Of a DNA stretch of 64,000 bases, positions 10,051-20,862 are shown in pieces. The notes under the pieces are model-generated. The model was not told the origin of the DNA, did no database searches, and saw nothing but the letters and a program-made list of their open reading frames with translations. This DNA comes from Stereum hirsutum FP-91666 SS1 (lineage: Eukaryota > Basidiomycota > Agaricomycetes > Russulales > Stereaceae), in contig NW_006763143.1 of NCBI RefSeq assembly GCF_000264905.1, positions 90,084 to 154,083 of the forward strand, written 5' to 3'. The stretch's first letter is position 1. Each line of letters starts with the position of its first letter. The position numbers and the translations under genes are program-made.

Positions 10051-13000
10051 CTTACTTACACTTCTTCGAACGCGAATGTTGAGTCTTCCTACAAGATTGT
10101 TTCATTTACATACACGGACCTCACAAGCATGTAAGTATCTTACACTGCGCTTGCAATACTGTCCGTCCTGTGCCGCACTATCGCTGTTTTACAAGAAGCA
10201 CGAGAAAATATACAGGGTATGTAACTTGTGGTCTCGTACCGTTAGCTTTGTTGACCGCCACAATTTAAAATGCCCTGACCTCTCTGGCCTTCATCTCTTG
10301 CGCGCTCCAACTTCAACGTAGCACACCAACTCGCTCTCAAGAATGCCCTAGCGATCTGATTCGATGCACACTTATCCGCGAGGCGATACTCGCACTCTTC
10401 TCCGGACCCAATGCCGAGAGGTTGAAGACTCTCGTAATAGTTTTTGTTGATTTGAAGCAGGTGAAGGAGGTAGGAAAGGTGTTTCTCAAATAGGGCGGGC
10501 GTTTGCGAACAGGGAGGAGTGATCGGATTTGTCGATTATTTAATAATGCAGGACCGTGAGTCTTCGTTCCGTCCTGGATTGTGGTTGTACCGGTCCCACT
10601 GAACGATGATGATATCTGTGATTCAGGCTGGTGAGATCGTTGGATCAGAACAAGCATACGAATGCCCGTTTCCTTCAAGACCAAGGGGATCTCCCCACCT
10701 TTTCAAGGTATAACAATGCGCCCGTCCACTAATTTTTCGACGATGTTATAAAGTTACCTCCGAGTCGCCTCTATGCTCTTCGATCTCGAACTTCTCCCCT
10801 GCTGAAGAGGACTGCAGCTGCCCGTCCTGGTCCCCATGTCGTCAAAGTAAGTGCATATCTGTGTCATTCGCTCCTGTCCTGGCCTCGTTGAGCTGACCTG
10901 GCTCATACTCTTATTCGAGGTTGTTCACCTCGACCATCTACTTTTTCTTCCCTAGAGTCGTCAGGTTCGACTTGCTCGACTCTTTCACCCAAGAAATTGG
11001 AGGAGCGATCGGCTCCAATCTGTCGCAGGCTGAGTACGGTAAATGCCCTTCCTCCACCCTCCCGCGCTGCTCGTACTCGCTCTTCTCTGTGTTTACCCTC
11101 TTGTCAACGTGATTTACGATTTTACAGTCGTTGCATTCGTCTTCGATTGGGTCTCTGATCAATATGGAATTCACGCAGGAGCTCCAGAGCGAGGGTGGCC
11201 CATGCGATTTCGATCTTTTACCAGCCTGGGCGTGTTAAGACGCGCACCCGTACGTTCAATTTTACCCCATAATTCATCGATTCTTCTCGTGCCTGTACCT
11301 GCAGCTATTATGAGGCCATAATCTCGTAGGCGGTAGCACCGTTTCATTGACCGATGTTACTGCCAGATGTCTTTGGGTTCTGATCCCGGCCGGGATTCTA
11401 GGATACCACCGTATGAAAACCCACAGTATGGCGTATGCATCGGCGATATACAGTACCCACTCTTTACCCTCTTAGATCCTTGCGTTATTCTTGGGCGGGG
11501 CTCGCTAACTCGTGTACACTAGCCCTCAAAATCACGCAACATCTACATCCACAGTACCTCCTAATTCACTGAACAAATGACGATCCTCACATCGCAAGAC
11601 ACATTAATCGACGTGGTCGGTCAAAAATAAGCACTCCTCCGCAGGTGCACCCATGCCACTCCAAGTGCGTTTACTTCTCTATGCGCCGATATCTGCTCTA
11701 CATGCTGGAATGAGCAGAATGTAGACGGTGCGTGTATCTAAATCAGATCGTCAGCCTGTTTTCTGGTGAGTAGACGAGGAATGTCCGATACCAGCAGTAA
11801 AGAGCCGTTCCGATCGGCGTTGTGCCTCCGTTCTCGATATGCCTCGAAGTAATCCTATCTTGCCCTCGTACGAGATGATCAATACACACAGGTCGAGGAC
11901 ACGTTCATGTCATCCGAAGGGGGAAGTGTCCATTAGGACAGAAATTTACCGCACACTGGCAATCGTACTACCAACGGCGAACCGAAAGTTTACGCGAGCG
12001 TCACCATTCTACATGGTGCTGAAACGGTTTATGGAGAAACTACGATTGCAAAGCGGCGGAAAATGCGGAAAGAGGGACGAGCCTCACATTTTTCTCGTGC
12101 CTCGCAGTTCTGGCACGCGCCACTTCCGGGGCAGTAGTAGCCTTGGCTTCGTTTAGAGTTGGGGTTCAAGGATTGTCCGAACACTCTTTCCGCCGGCTAT
12201 GTTTGACAGTTCGGCGCACAGGGATGATCTTGACGAATAAACACGTCGGCTTATGCAGAAGATGGGGACAGTATGAAGAAACTATATCAAGCCTTTGTCA
12301 TAGTATCCTCAGAATTATCTCCGTCGATGACAGACTCGGACGCGTACGGTTGACGACACTGATTCGACCTGTCGAGCAGTCTAGTTATGCCCACCGGCGA
12401 GCGGGCACCTGTCAGATGTCTGTCAGAGCAAGCTTCAATCGTCCCTGCTCGTCTCTGCTCGTCTGCATTCTAGTTCACGGCTGGTGGGAGGAGCACCTTT
12501 AGCCCAGTTTTGCTTCGTTTATGCGCCCGTTTGCGTTGGGTCTCCACATTTATGCCCGATTTAATTCCTCAAACTGGGTTTTCTATGTCTTGTCAGAAAG
12601 ATCTCGCCGCGAAATCTCAGAGGTCCTGAGCAGCTATAATTAATTAAATCCGACACAATCTGGACTGCACAGCTCCGAGTCTCCTCTGCTATCTCCTTTT
12701 TGAGCGGTTATTCCTCGTTCTACTCACATTTGTTCCCAGGCAATAGGGTAACGCGACCCAATATCTCCAATATTGGGAGGACTTCGACAGAATCTGTCAT
12801 TTTAGCGCTAAATGTCGACTTAGCTCTCGCGAAAATGGTGCTTGGGGGAGAGTTGTCGGGGTAGGCTGATCGTGAGAGCTCGAAAGGTGACCTGATCAGT
12901 GTCGTCGACCGTACTCATTCCCGCTGTCAGTGGTACCATCATTCAGCGTTGAAACGTTGACTGATGCTAAAGCACCGTTCACGGCGGCTTTTTGATCCCA

Positions 13001-13698
13001 GAAAAGTGTTGTTAATTTGAGGTACGGTACACCTGTCAGCACGAAACGACGAAGGATAGAGGACAGAGTCGCAAGTTTCGGAGTGCTTGAAGCGGTCAGC
13101 GATGGGAAACGCAAAGGCGACTCGGCCGCTGTAGGTCCTGCTACTCGCAACTTCGTGCTCCGTGAGGCTCCGTGCTCACTCGCATAGCAGTTCAATCTGC
13201 CATTTTGAGGCGACAGGTGTGTACCTTTCCTCCAATTAAAAATGCTTTTCTGCGTTGAAAAAAACACCGTGAACGGTGCTAATGACTAGGGAATATCTGC
13301 GTCGCGAGGCCGTCAGTAGAAGTATATATTCAAATAAAGTCGCGTTCCAAGGCACTAGTCTTGTTCCAGTTGGAGCAGCTTTTTAAGCTCGAAGAGTGTC
13401 TCTACAAAAGTTTCCGGAGCAATTCAATTGAGTTGACGGAACCCATTCCAGCTGTCTAGATGGTACATACCATAATGTGGTTTGAGGGTACCTTTCATTC
13501 GGCGTGAGGATGTCCGTGTGGGGTCATGCGGTGTTAACCGCCCCGCTCAAAGTTCCGACTAACATAGTAGTTCAAAGGCAGCTACACGTAGAGGAGAGCC
13601 TCTGGGCTTTAAATATGACTTCTCTCCTTCCATCTATTGCCATTCCTTCTTCCCACAACAATTATCTCTCCTCAAAGACAAAGCGAAATCAGCTCATC
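10051..13698. other. Gene-poor stretch with no supported gene
   Basis: Only short unconnected frames occur here. One reading at about 10,956-11,040 ('VVRFDLLDSFTQEIGGAIGS') looks protein-like but could not be extended through splicing, so it may be a relic or chance. Another at about 11,130-11,200 ('FVFDWVSDQYGIHAG') is similar. The minus frame at 13,267-12,896 has no recognisable motif. A TATA-like 'ctttaaatatg' near 13,608-13,618 lies about 85 bases before the next gene's start. Confidence 0.35.
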
Positions 13699-14874
13699 AT
13701 GTCCCAGTCCCATTCGGCTTATATTGAGAATGTACCGTTCGGAGAAGTGCCCTACGACATTGAAGTCAGGCTTTTATTCAGGAAACATACGCTGAAGGAA
13801 GCGGAACGGGTAAGCATTGTGTACTTTATCCCACCGGATAACCTCTCATCATCTCATTTGTTGCAGGTACCCATTGTCACCCTCAGTGTCCCCGAAATCT
13901 ACCCTATTCCGGAAGTTGTCGATGCTCCCAAGATTACTAATGTCAGCGTCCCTGCTTCACTGCTAGTATTAACGACTATCCCTCACCTTATTCACGGCAG
14001 GTCACTGCTGCCCATCACGAGCAGCGCTCCAACGAGATCATGGGTCACCATAATACCACCGTCGATCCTCCCTCTGTCAGTCCGCTGCTTCACTGCTACG
14101 GACAACCATCCCTGACTTCATTCGTTGCAGGTACCCATTGTCGCCCTCAGTGTCCCCGAAATCTCTCCTATTCCGGAAGTTGTTGATGCTCTCAAGATCA
14201 CTAATGTCAGTGTCCCTGCTTCACCGCTAGTATTACTATAACGACTATTCCTCACCTTATTCACTGCAGGTCATTGCTCCCCATCACGAGCAAAGCTCCA
14301 ACGATATCATGGATTACTACAGTTCCATCATCGATCCTCCCACTGTCAGTCCGCTGCTTCACTGCTACGGACAACCATCCCTGACTTCATTCGTTGCAGG
14401 AAATCGATGCCAGTCACTTCCATAATCCGTCTAATGTCAGTGTTGGCCAGCTCGAAACCAGATGTGTAAGCCTCCGTCTTCATTGCTGTGAATAATCATT
14501 TCTCACCTCACCATTACAGTCCAGCTGCTCCGGTCATTCTTCTGCTACGGACGTTTACAGTGCGACCGAAACTGTCGTGACCGGTAGCAATGCAATCTCC
14601 TACACCATGGATCAAAGCCAGAAGGTTAATTTTATTGGTTTTCATCTCTATTGTCGTAAGTAACCATTTCTCACTTCGTCGGTTACAGACTGCCAGAGGG
14701 ACCGAAAAGGTCATTCGTCCGGGCGTTGTGGATCTGGATACGGTGCGGAGGAATCATGGTGGCGATGTGGTATTCGTCTTTAATCCTTCTCGGGCCCCCA
14801 TCGTAGTCTGCGTTGTTGATGATGAGGGCACACACTTACTAGCCAAGGACAAGAGCGCTGTTCCCGTGGTGTGA
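13699..14874 (+). CDS. Unrecognised protein with a tandemly duplicated exon pair
   Basis: Eight exons, all separated by phase-0 introns, join to 255 residues: 13699-13809, 13867-13941, 14001-14075, 14131-14205, 14270-14344, 14400-14465, 14520-14624 and 14689-14874. Exons 2 and 4 are near copies (25 codons, 'VPIVTLSVPEIYPIPEVVD' and 'VPIVALSVPEISPIPEVVD'). Exons 3 and 5 are also copies ('VTAAHHEQRSNEIM' and 'VIAPHHEQSSNDIM'). The introns after exons 3 and 5 are almost identical over 55 bases, so the whole exon-intron unit was duplicated recently. The start gives 'MSQSHSAYIENVPFGEVPYD'. The C-terminus ('GGDVVFVFNPSRAPIVVCVV') is hydrophobic and beta-like. I see no signal peptide and do not recognise the family. 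The donor used in exon 6 could alternatively be at 14436. Confidence 0.75.
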
Positions 14875-15240
14875 GGAAACTGGAGGTGCTTGTGCAGTGG
14901 CAGAAACGAAGGGCGACTGTTTTGAACTTATAAATATATGCATATGGTACAGTAGGAATAGATTGCGAGTCTGAATTGTGATAGAAAAGTAAAGAACAAC
15001 AAAATCGACTCAGCCACTGGATATGACAGACAGTTAAGAGAGAGAACATCAACTGGTCAAGTTACGAATATTCACCGACGAGTGACCATTTTAGGGGGGG
15101 AGCGAGTGACCAACGACTGTAATAGCACGCGGCGAAGTGAAAAACATAGCCCATATCCCAGCGCCACAGTCAAGATGAGTTGAAGCTATACAGGAAACAT
15201 TGGACATGACCTAGCATAGTGAATCTCAAGAAGGTTTCGC
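14875..15240. other. Intergenic, nothing recognised
   Basis: This is the 3' flank of the duplicated-exon gene. It contains A/T-rich sequence and a short G run near 15,096. I see no gene or repeat. Confidence 0.4.
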
Positions 15241-16970
15241 GCAAGGGCAACGATTACTTAGGGACTCTGCCTACGCCACATGCAGCTGTGGCCCACCTCA
15301 CGAACGACAAAGTCAAAAACCATTCGTATCAAAGCTCCTACATTCTTCGTACAAAATTCATATTTCACCTCATCCATACGCATCTCCCATAGCATTCCCG
15401 CAGCCGGCAGTGATTCTAGGCTAAACAGCCGCGATAACCACGATCTCGACCAACGCGTCCCTCGGGAGCCTCGCGACCTCAACGGCGGAGCCCTCACCGA
15501 TCTCTGCATCCACACCGGGCTCTACGCCGAGGCTTTCGACCTACACGCGTCCACGTCCGCCCTCGCGCTCAAATATCCGGAGGTCGAGGTCGTAAGGGAC
15601 GTAAAGTCTAAGGCTGAAGTGGATTGCGCGATTAAGGGGTTGGTGTGCAGTTTGGTTGGGGTGTTGGGAGAAAGGGGCGTGAAGCATCTGGGACTGTGGA
15701 AGGCTGTGGGCATATTGAGGCGGATGGGCATTTTTGGACATGGGTGAGAAGGAGAGGGTGGAGAGAAAGAGTTGGCGGTGCCGTTTTTGAGTGGGAGGGG
15801 CCGGGGGGGGGGGGGGGGGTTTGGAGGATGCGTTGGATGACGTTCGGGCTAGACTAGATATGGAGGGTGAGGGTGAGGATGGGAAGGAAGGCTGGGTGCG
15901 GTATTTGAAGAAATATGTCGATGCGTGGCGGGAGGGCCTACATGATATCATCACACAACTCTCGACTATAATATCTTCCTCACTCCTTCCCCTTCCACCT
16001 CCTTTCCGCCTTCCACCGCCTCGTCGTTTATTCTCACCCTCCTCCCCCAATTCACGCCCCACATCCTGCAAGCTTACCTCCTCCCCACCCTCCATCTCTC
16101 CCTCCCGCACATCGCACACGATGCTTCAGCACTCACGAGCATGTTGGAGTTCGGAGTTCGAACGTACAACGCGTTTTCGGTAATTCCCGGCAAGTCTTTT
16201 GTGCGGACGCAACTTTCCCTCATTCACTCGTCTATCGGTGTCTGAGGATAAGCAACATCTATCTACTTTACTGTCTACTGTACTTATTCTTCCTGTAGTG
16301 TGTTCTACCCTACAGGTTCTAACAGAACATCCTGAGCCAGCTGACGTATTGCGCAACGTCCTTCGCCCGCTTCGGGCTTGATTTTCAGGGTGTGCTGGGC
16401 CTGATATTCGAGGATTTTGTGGGGGGGAACGTCGAGTCTGCGCTGAAGAGCGCGACGGATACGTTTGTGCGGGTCGTGGAGAGGGAGACTCGGCTGTGGA
16501 GGACGAACGATGTGAATGCGAATGAGAAGGAGAAGGGGAGGAGGTTGCCGAGCGAATGGTTAATCTCAACAAGTCCCCTAGGGTTCGTACAACTCCCGCC
16601 TTCCGCCTCGCCCAACATCCTAGAGGGAACACCGGCACACATCCACCCGCGCTCACGGTCTTCGTGAACGCGATGTTGACGACGTTTAATTCGTTGCGAT
16701 TATTGGCGCCGGTTGTGTTAGGGCCGGGATGGAGGATGATGAATTGGCGAGGAGTGGGTGGAGATCCGAGTGAAGAAACGGAAGCAGAGACGGAGACGGA
16801 GAAGGAAAGGGAGGAAAACGACAGGGAGGGATTGATGCTTAGAAGGGTAGGCGAGGTTTCGGTACACGTCGTCGTTCCCTTTTTGAGGCGGATTCCTTTG
16901 GCTTCCGTCTTACCTTCGGACGCAATGGATAAGGAGAGTGCGGACGGGGATGGGCGTGGGTGAGCATATT
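15241..16970 (+). pseudogene. Decayed chimeric copy of the RidA/COG8 locus
   Basis: From about 15,246 the sequence resembles the region downstream of RidA (5.3-5.7 kb). At 15,421-15,489 the minus strand reads the RidA C-terminus ('[16 protein letters not shown]', then a TAG stop). At about 15,490 this joins directly to COG8 codons from about 146 on the plus strand ('LTDLCIHTGLYAEAF', 'ALKYPEVEVVRDVKSKAEVD'). The RidA N-terminal exons, the shared promoter and the COG8 N-terminus are missing. The COG8 frame stops at 15,747, is shifted around a run of 17 G at 15,803-15,819, is interrupted by an extra segment at about 16,150-16,330, and resumes as 'SARFGLDF'-like and 'VFVNAMLTTFNSLRLLAP' readings to about 16,960. 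No intact product is possible. Confidence 0.85.
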
Positions 16971-16997
16971 GAACAGTAATCCTAACATAAATTATCT

Positions 16998-17540
16998 GTT
17001 TGCGCTGATAGGCTTCCTTCGTCAGTACCCTTGGCTTGGAATGATTTCGCAGCTCTCTTATGAGTGACTTTGTCCCCGACCGTGCTCTGGCAACAGATTG
17101 ACGAGTCTTGTCAGAATGTCTCGTTGGACGCCTGCGCAGGCAACTTCATCTTTGCCACAGGTTTCCATTCTACGGGGTTCAATTTTTATAATCTCCAGAA
17201 TGTTCCTTCATGACGCCTTGTACGTTTTCCCTTTCTTCATAACTTAGTCTCATACATGCCTCGCCGTACGCGTCAGTGTGACGGTGCTTGTAATTCCGAG
17301 GCTTATGTCCTGTTTGCGCTGATAGGCTCTCTTCGTTCCTCTTATTAACTTGGAAATAGTATGTCTTCTGAGTGCATTCGTCTCCGACCGATTTCGCTGG
17401 AAACAAAGTGATGTGTCGTGTCAGCGCCTGCGCAGACCGGCAAATTTCCGTCAAAGGGTTTCCATTCTACGGGGCTCAATTTTTTTGAATCTTCATAATT
17501 TCCTTTGTAGCCCCTGGTACGTCTTTTCCTTCCCTTTCAG
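16998..17540. repeat. Two diverged tandem copies, offset about 313 bp
   Basis: Copy 1 (about 16,998-17,230) and copy 2 (about 17,311-17,540) share 'tgtttgcgctgatagg', a 'cgcctgcgcag' block, 'gtttccattctacgggg' followed by 'tcaattttt', and a 'gtacgt..tttccctt' block. Copy 1 can be read as 'FATGFHSTGFNFYNLQN' after a possible acceptor, but this gives no known domain. No gene could be supported. Confidence 0.65.
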
Positions 17541-18078
17541 AGTCTCAGAATCTCCTCACCCGCATCGTCGTATCACACTACAACTCTCTTGGGATCCTTT
17601 GCTTTCCTGCCTGAACAGAGCGTGAACGGCACCGTATGCTCCAGACTACGCGTCAGTGTACTCCATCTTTTACCCCTTATCCGTTGCATGATGCTGATGG
17701 TAGCGCCCTTGTCTCTTCCATCCTCCCTCCTACTTCTTTCGCCACCTTTGTTCCCATCGACACCTTCCGAGTATACGACATTTCCATTCCCGAATCGTCT
17801 GCCGCCGCATTCGTATATCTACATCAAGCCGAGGGGCCTTCTGCGACTTGGCACCCGACATGCGAGGAACATGCCCAGAGGCATACTATTACGCCCTCCG
17901 TTGCTGGAGCTCGACATGTGGGGATACTCGCTATTTACATAACCATATTCATCTTCGCCTGCCACCCACGCTCAGCGAGTCTGCGCTTTCCTCCCCTCAC
18001 CCCGCGCCTCTCGTCCTTGCTACCTTGCGCCGTTCTGGTTGGCCTCGTTGATTTTTCATTTGTTTTGCTTGCCCATAC
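17541..18078. other. 5' flank of the DUF6534 gene
   Basis: An open frame spans about 17,636-18,082 but has no recognisable domain, and it overlaps the start of the next gene in another frame. I treat it as chance. The promoter of the DUF6534 gene is expected here. Confidence 0.4.
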
Positions 18079-20536
18079 ATGACTGCAAACGCAGACGTAC
18101 GGCAGACTGTGGGGGCAGTACTCTTGGGATGTCTGATCTCGTGCGCGTAAGTCGATATGTTTTTGTCTTTGTGAAGCATCCGCTTACTACTCTACATATG
18201 CAATACTCCTCTAGACTCTCTGGGGTTGTGGCCATCCAATCATTCTTTTATTTTCGGTTTTATCGTAAGGACCCGGCTGCGGTGAAAGCTTTGGTTCGTT
18301 TCGCCCTTATTTATATATTTCTGCGTACTGCTCTGCTTACTACTTTACCTTGCTGTGCATAGGTGATATTAATCTGGTACGTTCACAGTTTCTTCGGTCG
18401 TGTTCTTTGAGACGATAAACTGATATGCGTCACTGACTCATACTAGGGTTCTTGATGCCATTCACACCGTCTTGGCCTGCCATGGCGTATGGACGTGTCT
18501 CATCCTCAACTTCGGAGACCCAGCTATGGTCGACTACATACCCATGTACGCCTTTCCTCTGACTGTTTCTTCTTCTCTTCGTCATAGATCTCATATGTTC
18601 CGTCACCCTGCCAGGTCCATCGGAGTGAGCACCACACAATAGTCTGGCACGGGAGAGCACGAGTTCTGACTTGAGCAAATAATAGCTTACGGTCGCATTC
18701 ACGGCTATCGTCACGTTCTTGGTGCAGGTGTGCGTATGCTTCTCACAGATTCATTCCTCGCGGTCTCGGTTTCGGTTGTTCTGATGGACTTGTGCGTAGG
18801 TTCTTTGCTTGGAGATTATTCAGGTGTTAGTCCCTCCTTTCGTCGTTGCGACTTTTGTCTGCAAAAATCTGAATTTCATGGGCGGCAGTGAGCAAGAGAA
18901 ATTATTGGATATCAGCTCCTGTGGTCCGTCACCCCATTTATTCTCTCTCGTCTCCGATTTGACTGAGGGGTGGTTTGCGTCTGAAAGGTCCTCTTGGCTA
19001 CCACTCGTCTCGGTGAGTTTGCTCTTCATTGTCGTGACTGACTACATCAAGTTATAATGGTTGATTTGATGCCGCTTTATTTTTCTGTTGTGATATTGCA
19101 GTTTCTGCTCTAGGTGAGTTTCTTTCGAGAATTGGCCGGCGTTTTTTTATTGGGCTGATCGACCATGGTGATTTATTGTGCGCTGCTGATTGTGATGGTG
19201 CTCTTTGCAAAAGTATCTACACATGATATGTGAGTCTCAGATTCGCCTTGGTTGATGTTCTAGGATTACTGACTGCCTGGTATATACAGGATCCGATGGA
19301 AGAGCTTCGACACATTCGTCGATCATCTAGCGGTGTGTTTCTTTCATGTTTCTCCCACCCAACCTCAATCGAACTGAATTCTGTCCCATCGCGATGTCCT
19401 CGACCATAGTGGTGTTTCACGCTCGGCCTCTCCCTCTCCTCGGCTACGGACATCATCATCACGCTCTCGATGTGTTTCTACCTCCAGACGAGCAGGACCG
19501 GGTTCCAGACGTAAGTGTTCCATGCTACGTTGGTGGGACGATAATCTAATGAAGATGGCGGTATCGATACTTTAGATTGGACCATATCATCAATATGATC
19601 ATGATCTACACCGTCAACAATGGAGCGATCACCTGGTAAGACCGTCGTTTTTTGTGCTCAACTCCCGCAATCGACATACTCATACCTGTGTGTTTGATGA
19701 ATGTAGCGTCGCGACCGTGCTTTCCCTCATCTTCGTACATACCATGCCCAATAGCGTATAGTATCCTCAGTCTGACTGGCCTCGTATCCATTTCCATCTC
19801 GAATGTGTGCAGTGGCTCAAAATGCCGTATAATCGCATTTTCTTCGGGATGCACTTCAGCATCACAAAGCGTAAGTTCATCGTCTCCCAATCACCCGTAT
19901 ATTCATCGACGACTCTGACTATCCGAACCGGACTCACCAGTCTACGCTTTATCCCTCCTCTCAACGTACGTCGTCTCAAAGCCTACAGCCTCCCTGCCAC
20001 TTTCCAGAAGTCGAAACCTAACACTGCTCGATATGCTAGGCTCAACACACGGAAGTCCGTCCTAGCCTCGTCCACAAACACAAGCGCAGGCCGCGCCAGC
20101 GGCGGCCGAGGGGCCAACAAAGATGGAATTGCACTCTCCGTGCGATTCCCTGCGAGCCCCGGATCTCCAAGGACGCCCAACAGTGCATCTCATGTTCGTA
20201 TTCTTACTACACAGTATTGCTATATCCCCGAACTATTTACTCAGACGAACGTTGCTATAATAGGGCCAGTTCAGTTCGCTGCATTCCCCGGTCGAAAGTA
20301 ATCATTATCCGATGGATGCGTCCATGAACGGTGCGATATCGGTAGCTGTCAATGTCGAGAAGACGGTTCAGTATGATTACGACGGGGAGCCTGATACACT
20401 GGCAGAGGCAACCACGAAGGATATACAAGTTGTGGCGGCGGATGGTCGAGGGGATATAGGTGCCGTGCCTATTTTGGAGAACGTTCCGAATCCGCGGTCG
20501 GGGTTGATGAGGGGGGTGAGGATGGGTGAGGTGTGA
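18079..20536 (+). CDS. DUF6534 seven-helix membrane protein (first paralogue)
   Basis: Many small exons carry the basidiomycete DUF6534 pattern of unknown function. Exon 1 (18079-18146) gives 'MTANADVRQTVGAVLLGCLI'. The next (18215-18293) gives 'GVVAIQSFFYFRFYRKDPAA', then 18363-18376 and 18447-18545 give 'VLDAIHTVLACHGVWTCLIL'. 18615-18624, 18686-18729 and 18800-18823 give 'LTVAFTAIVTFLVQVFFAWR'. Later exons are 19410-19510 ('SATDIIITLSMCFYLQTSRT'), 19576-19635 ('LDHIINMIMIYTVNNGAIT'), 19707-19755, 19813-19870 ('FFGMHFSITK'), 19941-19965, 20040-20193 ('LNTRKSVLASSTNTSAG') and 20264-20536. The junctions between 18,823 and 19,410 are unresolved; that gap contains 'FASERSSWLPLVS' from the family's loop. 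A cytoplasmic Ser/Gly-rich tail follows. Whether every junction splices correctly is open. A paralogue is at 54.5-58.0 kb. Confidence 0.85.
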
Positions 20537-20862
20537 AAGTGTGAGGTTTGTATATATGTGTGTATCTACCCCGAAGGCTTGGACTTGGGGTCAATCTTGA
20601 GGCTCTGCGTTTTGGGCGTTGTTATCGTTTTGCTGTCACAGTCTGCTCTGATGATACCTTGTATGCGTACTCAATTAACACTGTCACTTGCCTGCATATA
20701 TTTCGTACGAGGTCCTATGCTCCGCGATCTTGACCAAGAGTCCAAAGCTTATTCTGGTATAACGTCCAGCACATCAATACAAAGAAAATTTCACCACCCA
20801 AGTCCGTCAATGATTCCACTCCATAAAACCTGCAAAACTGAAGCAACGAGAACTCCACCGCC

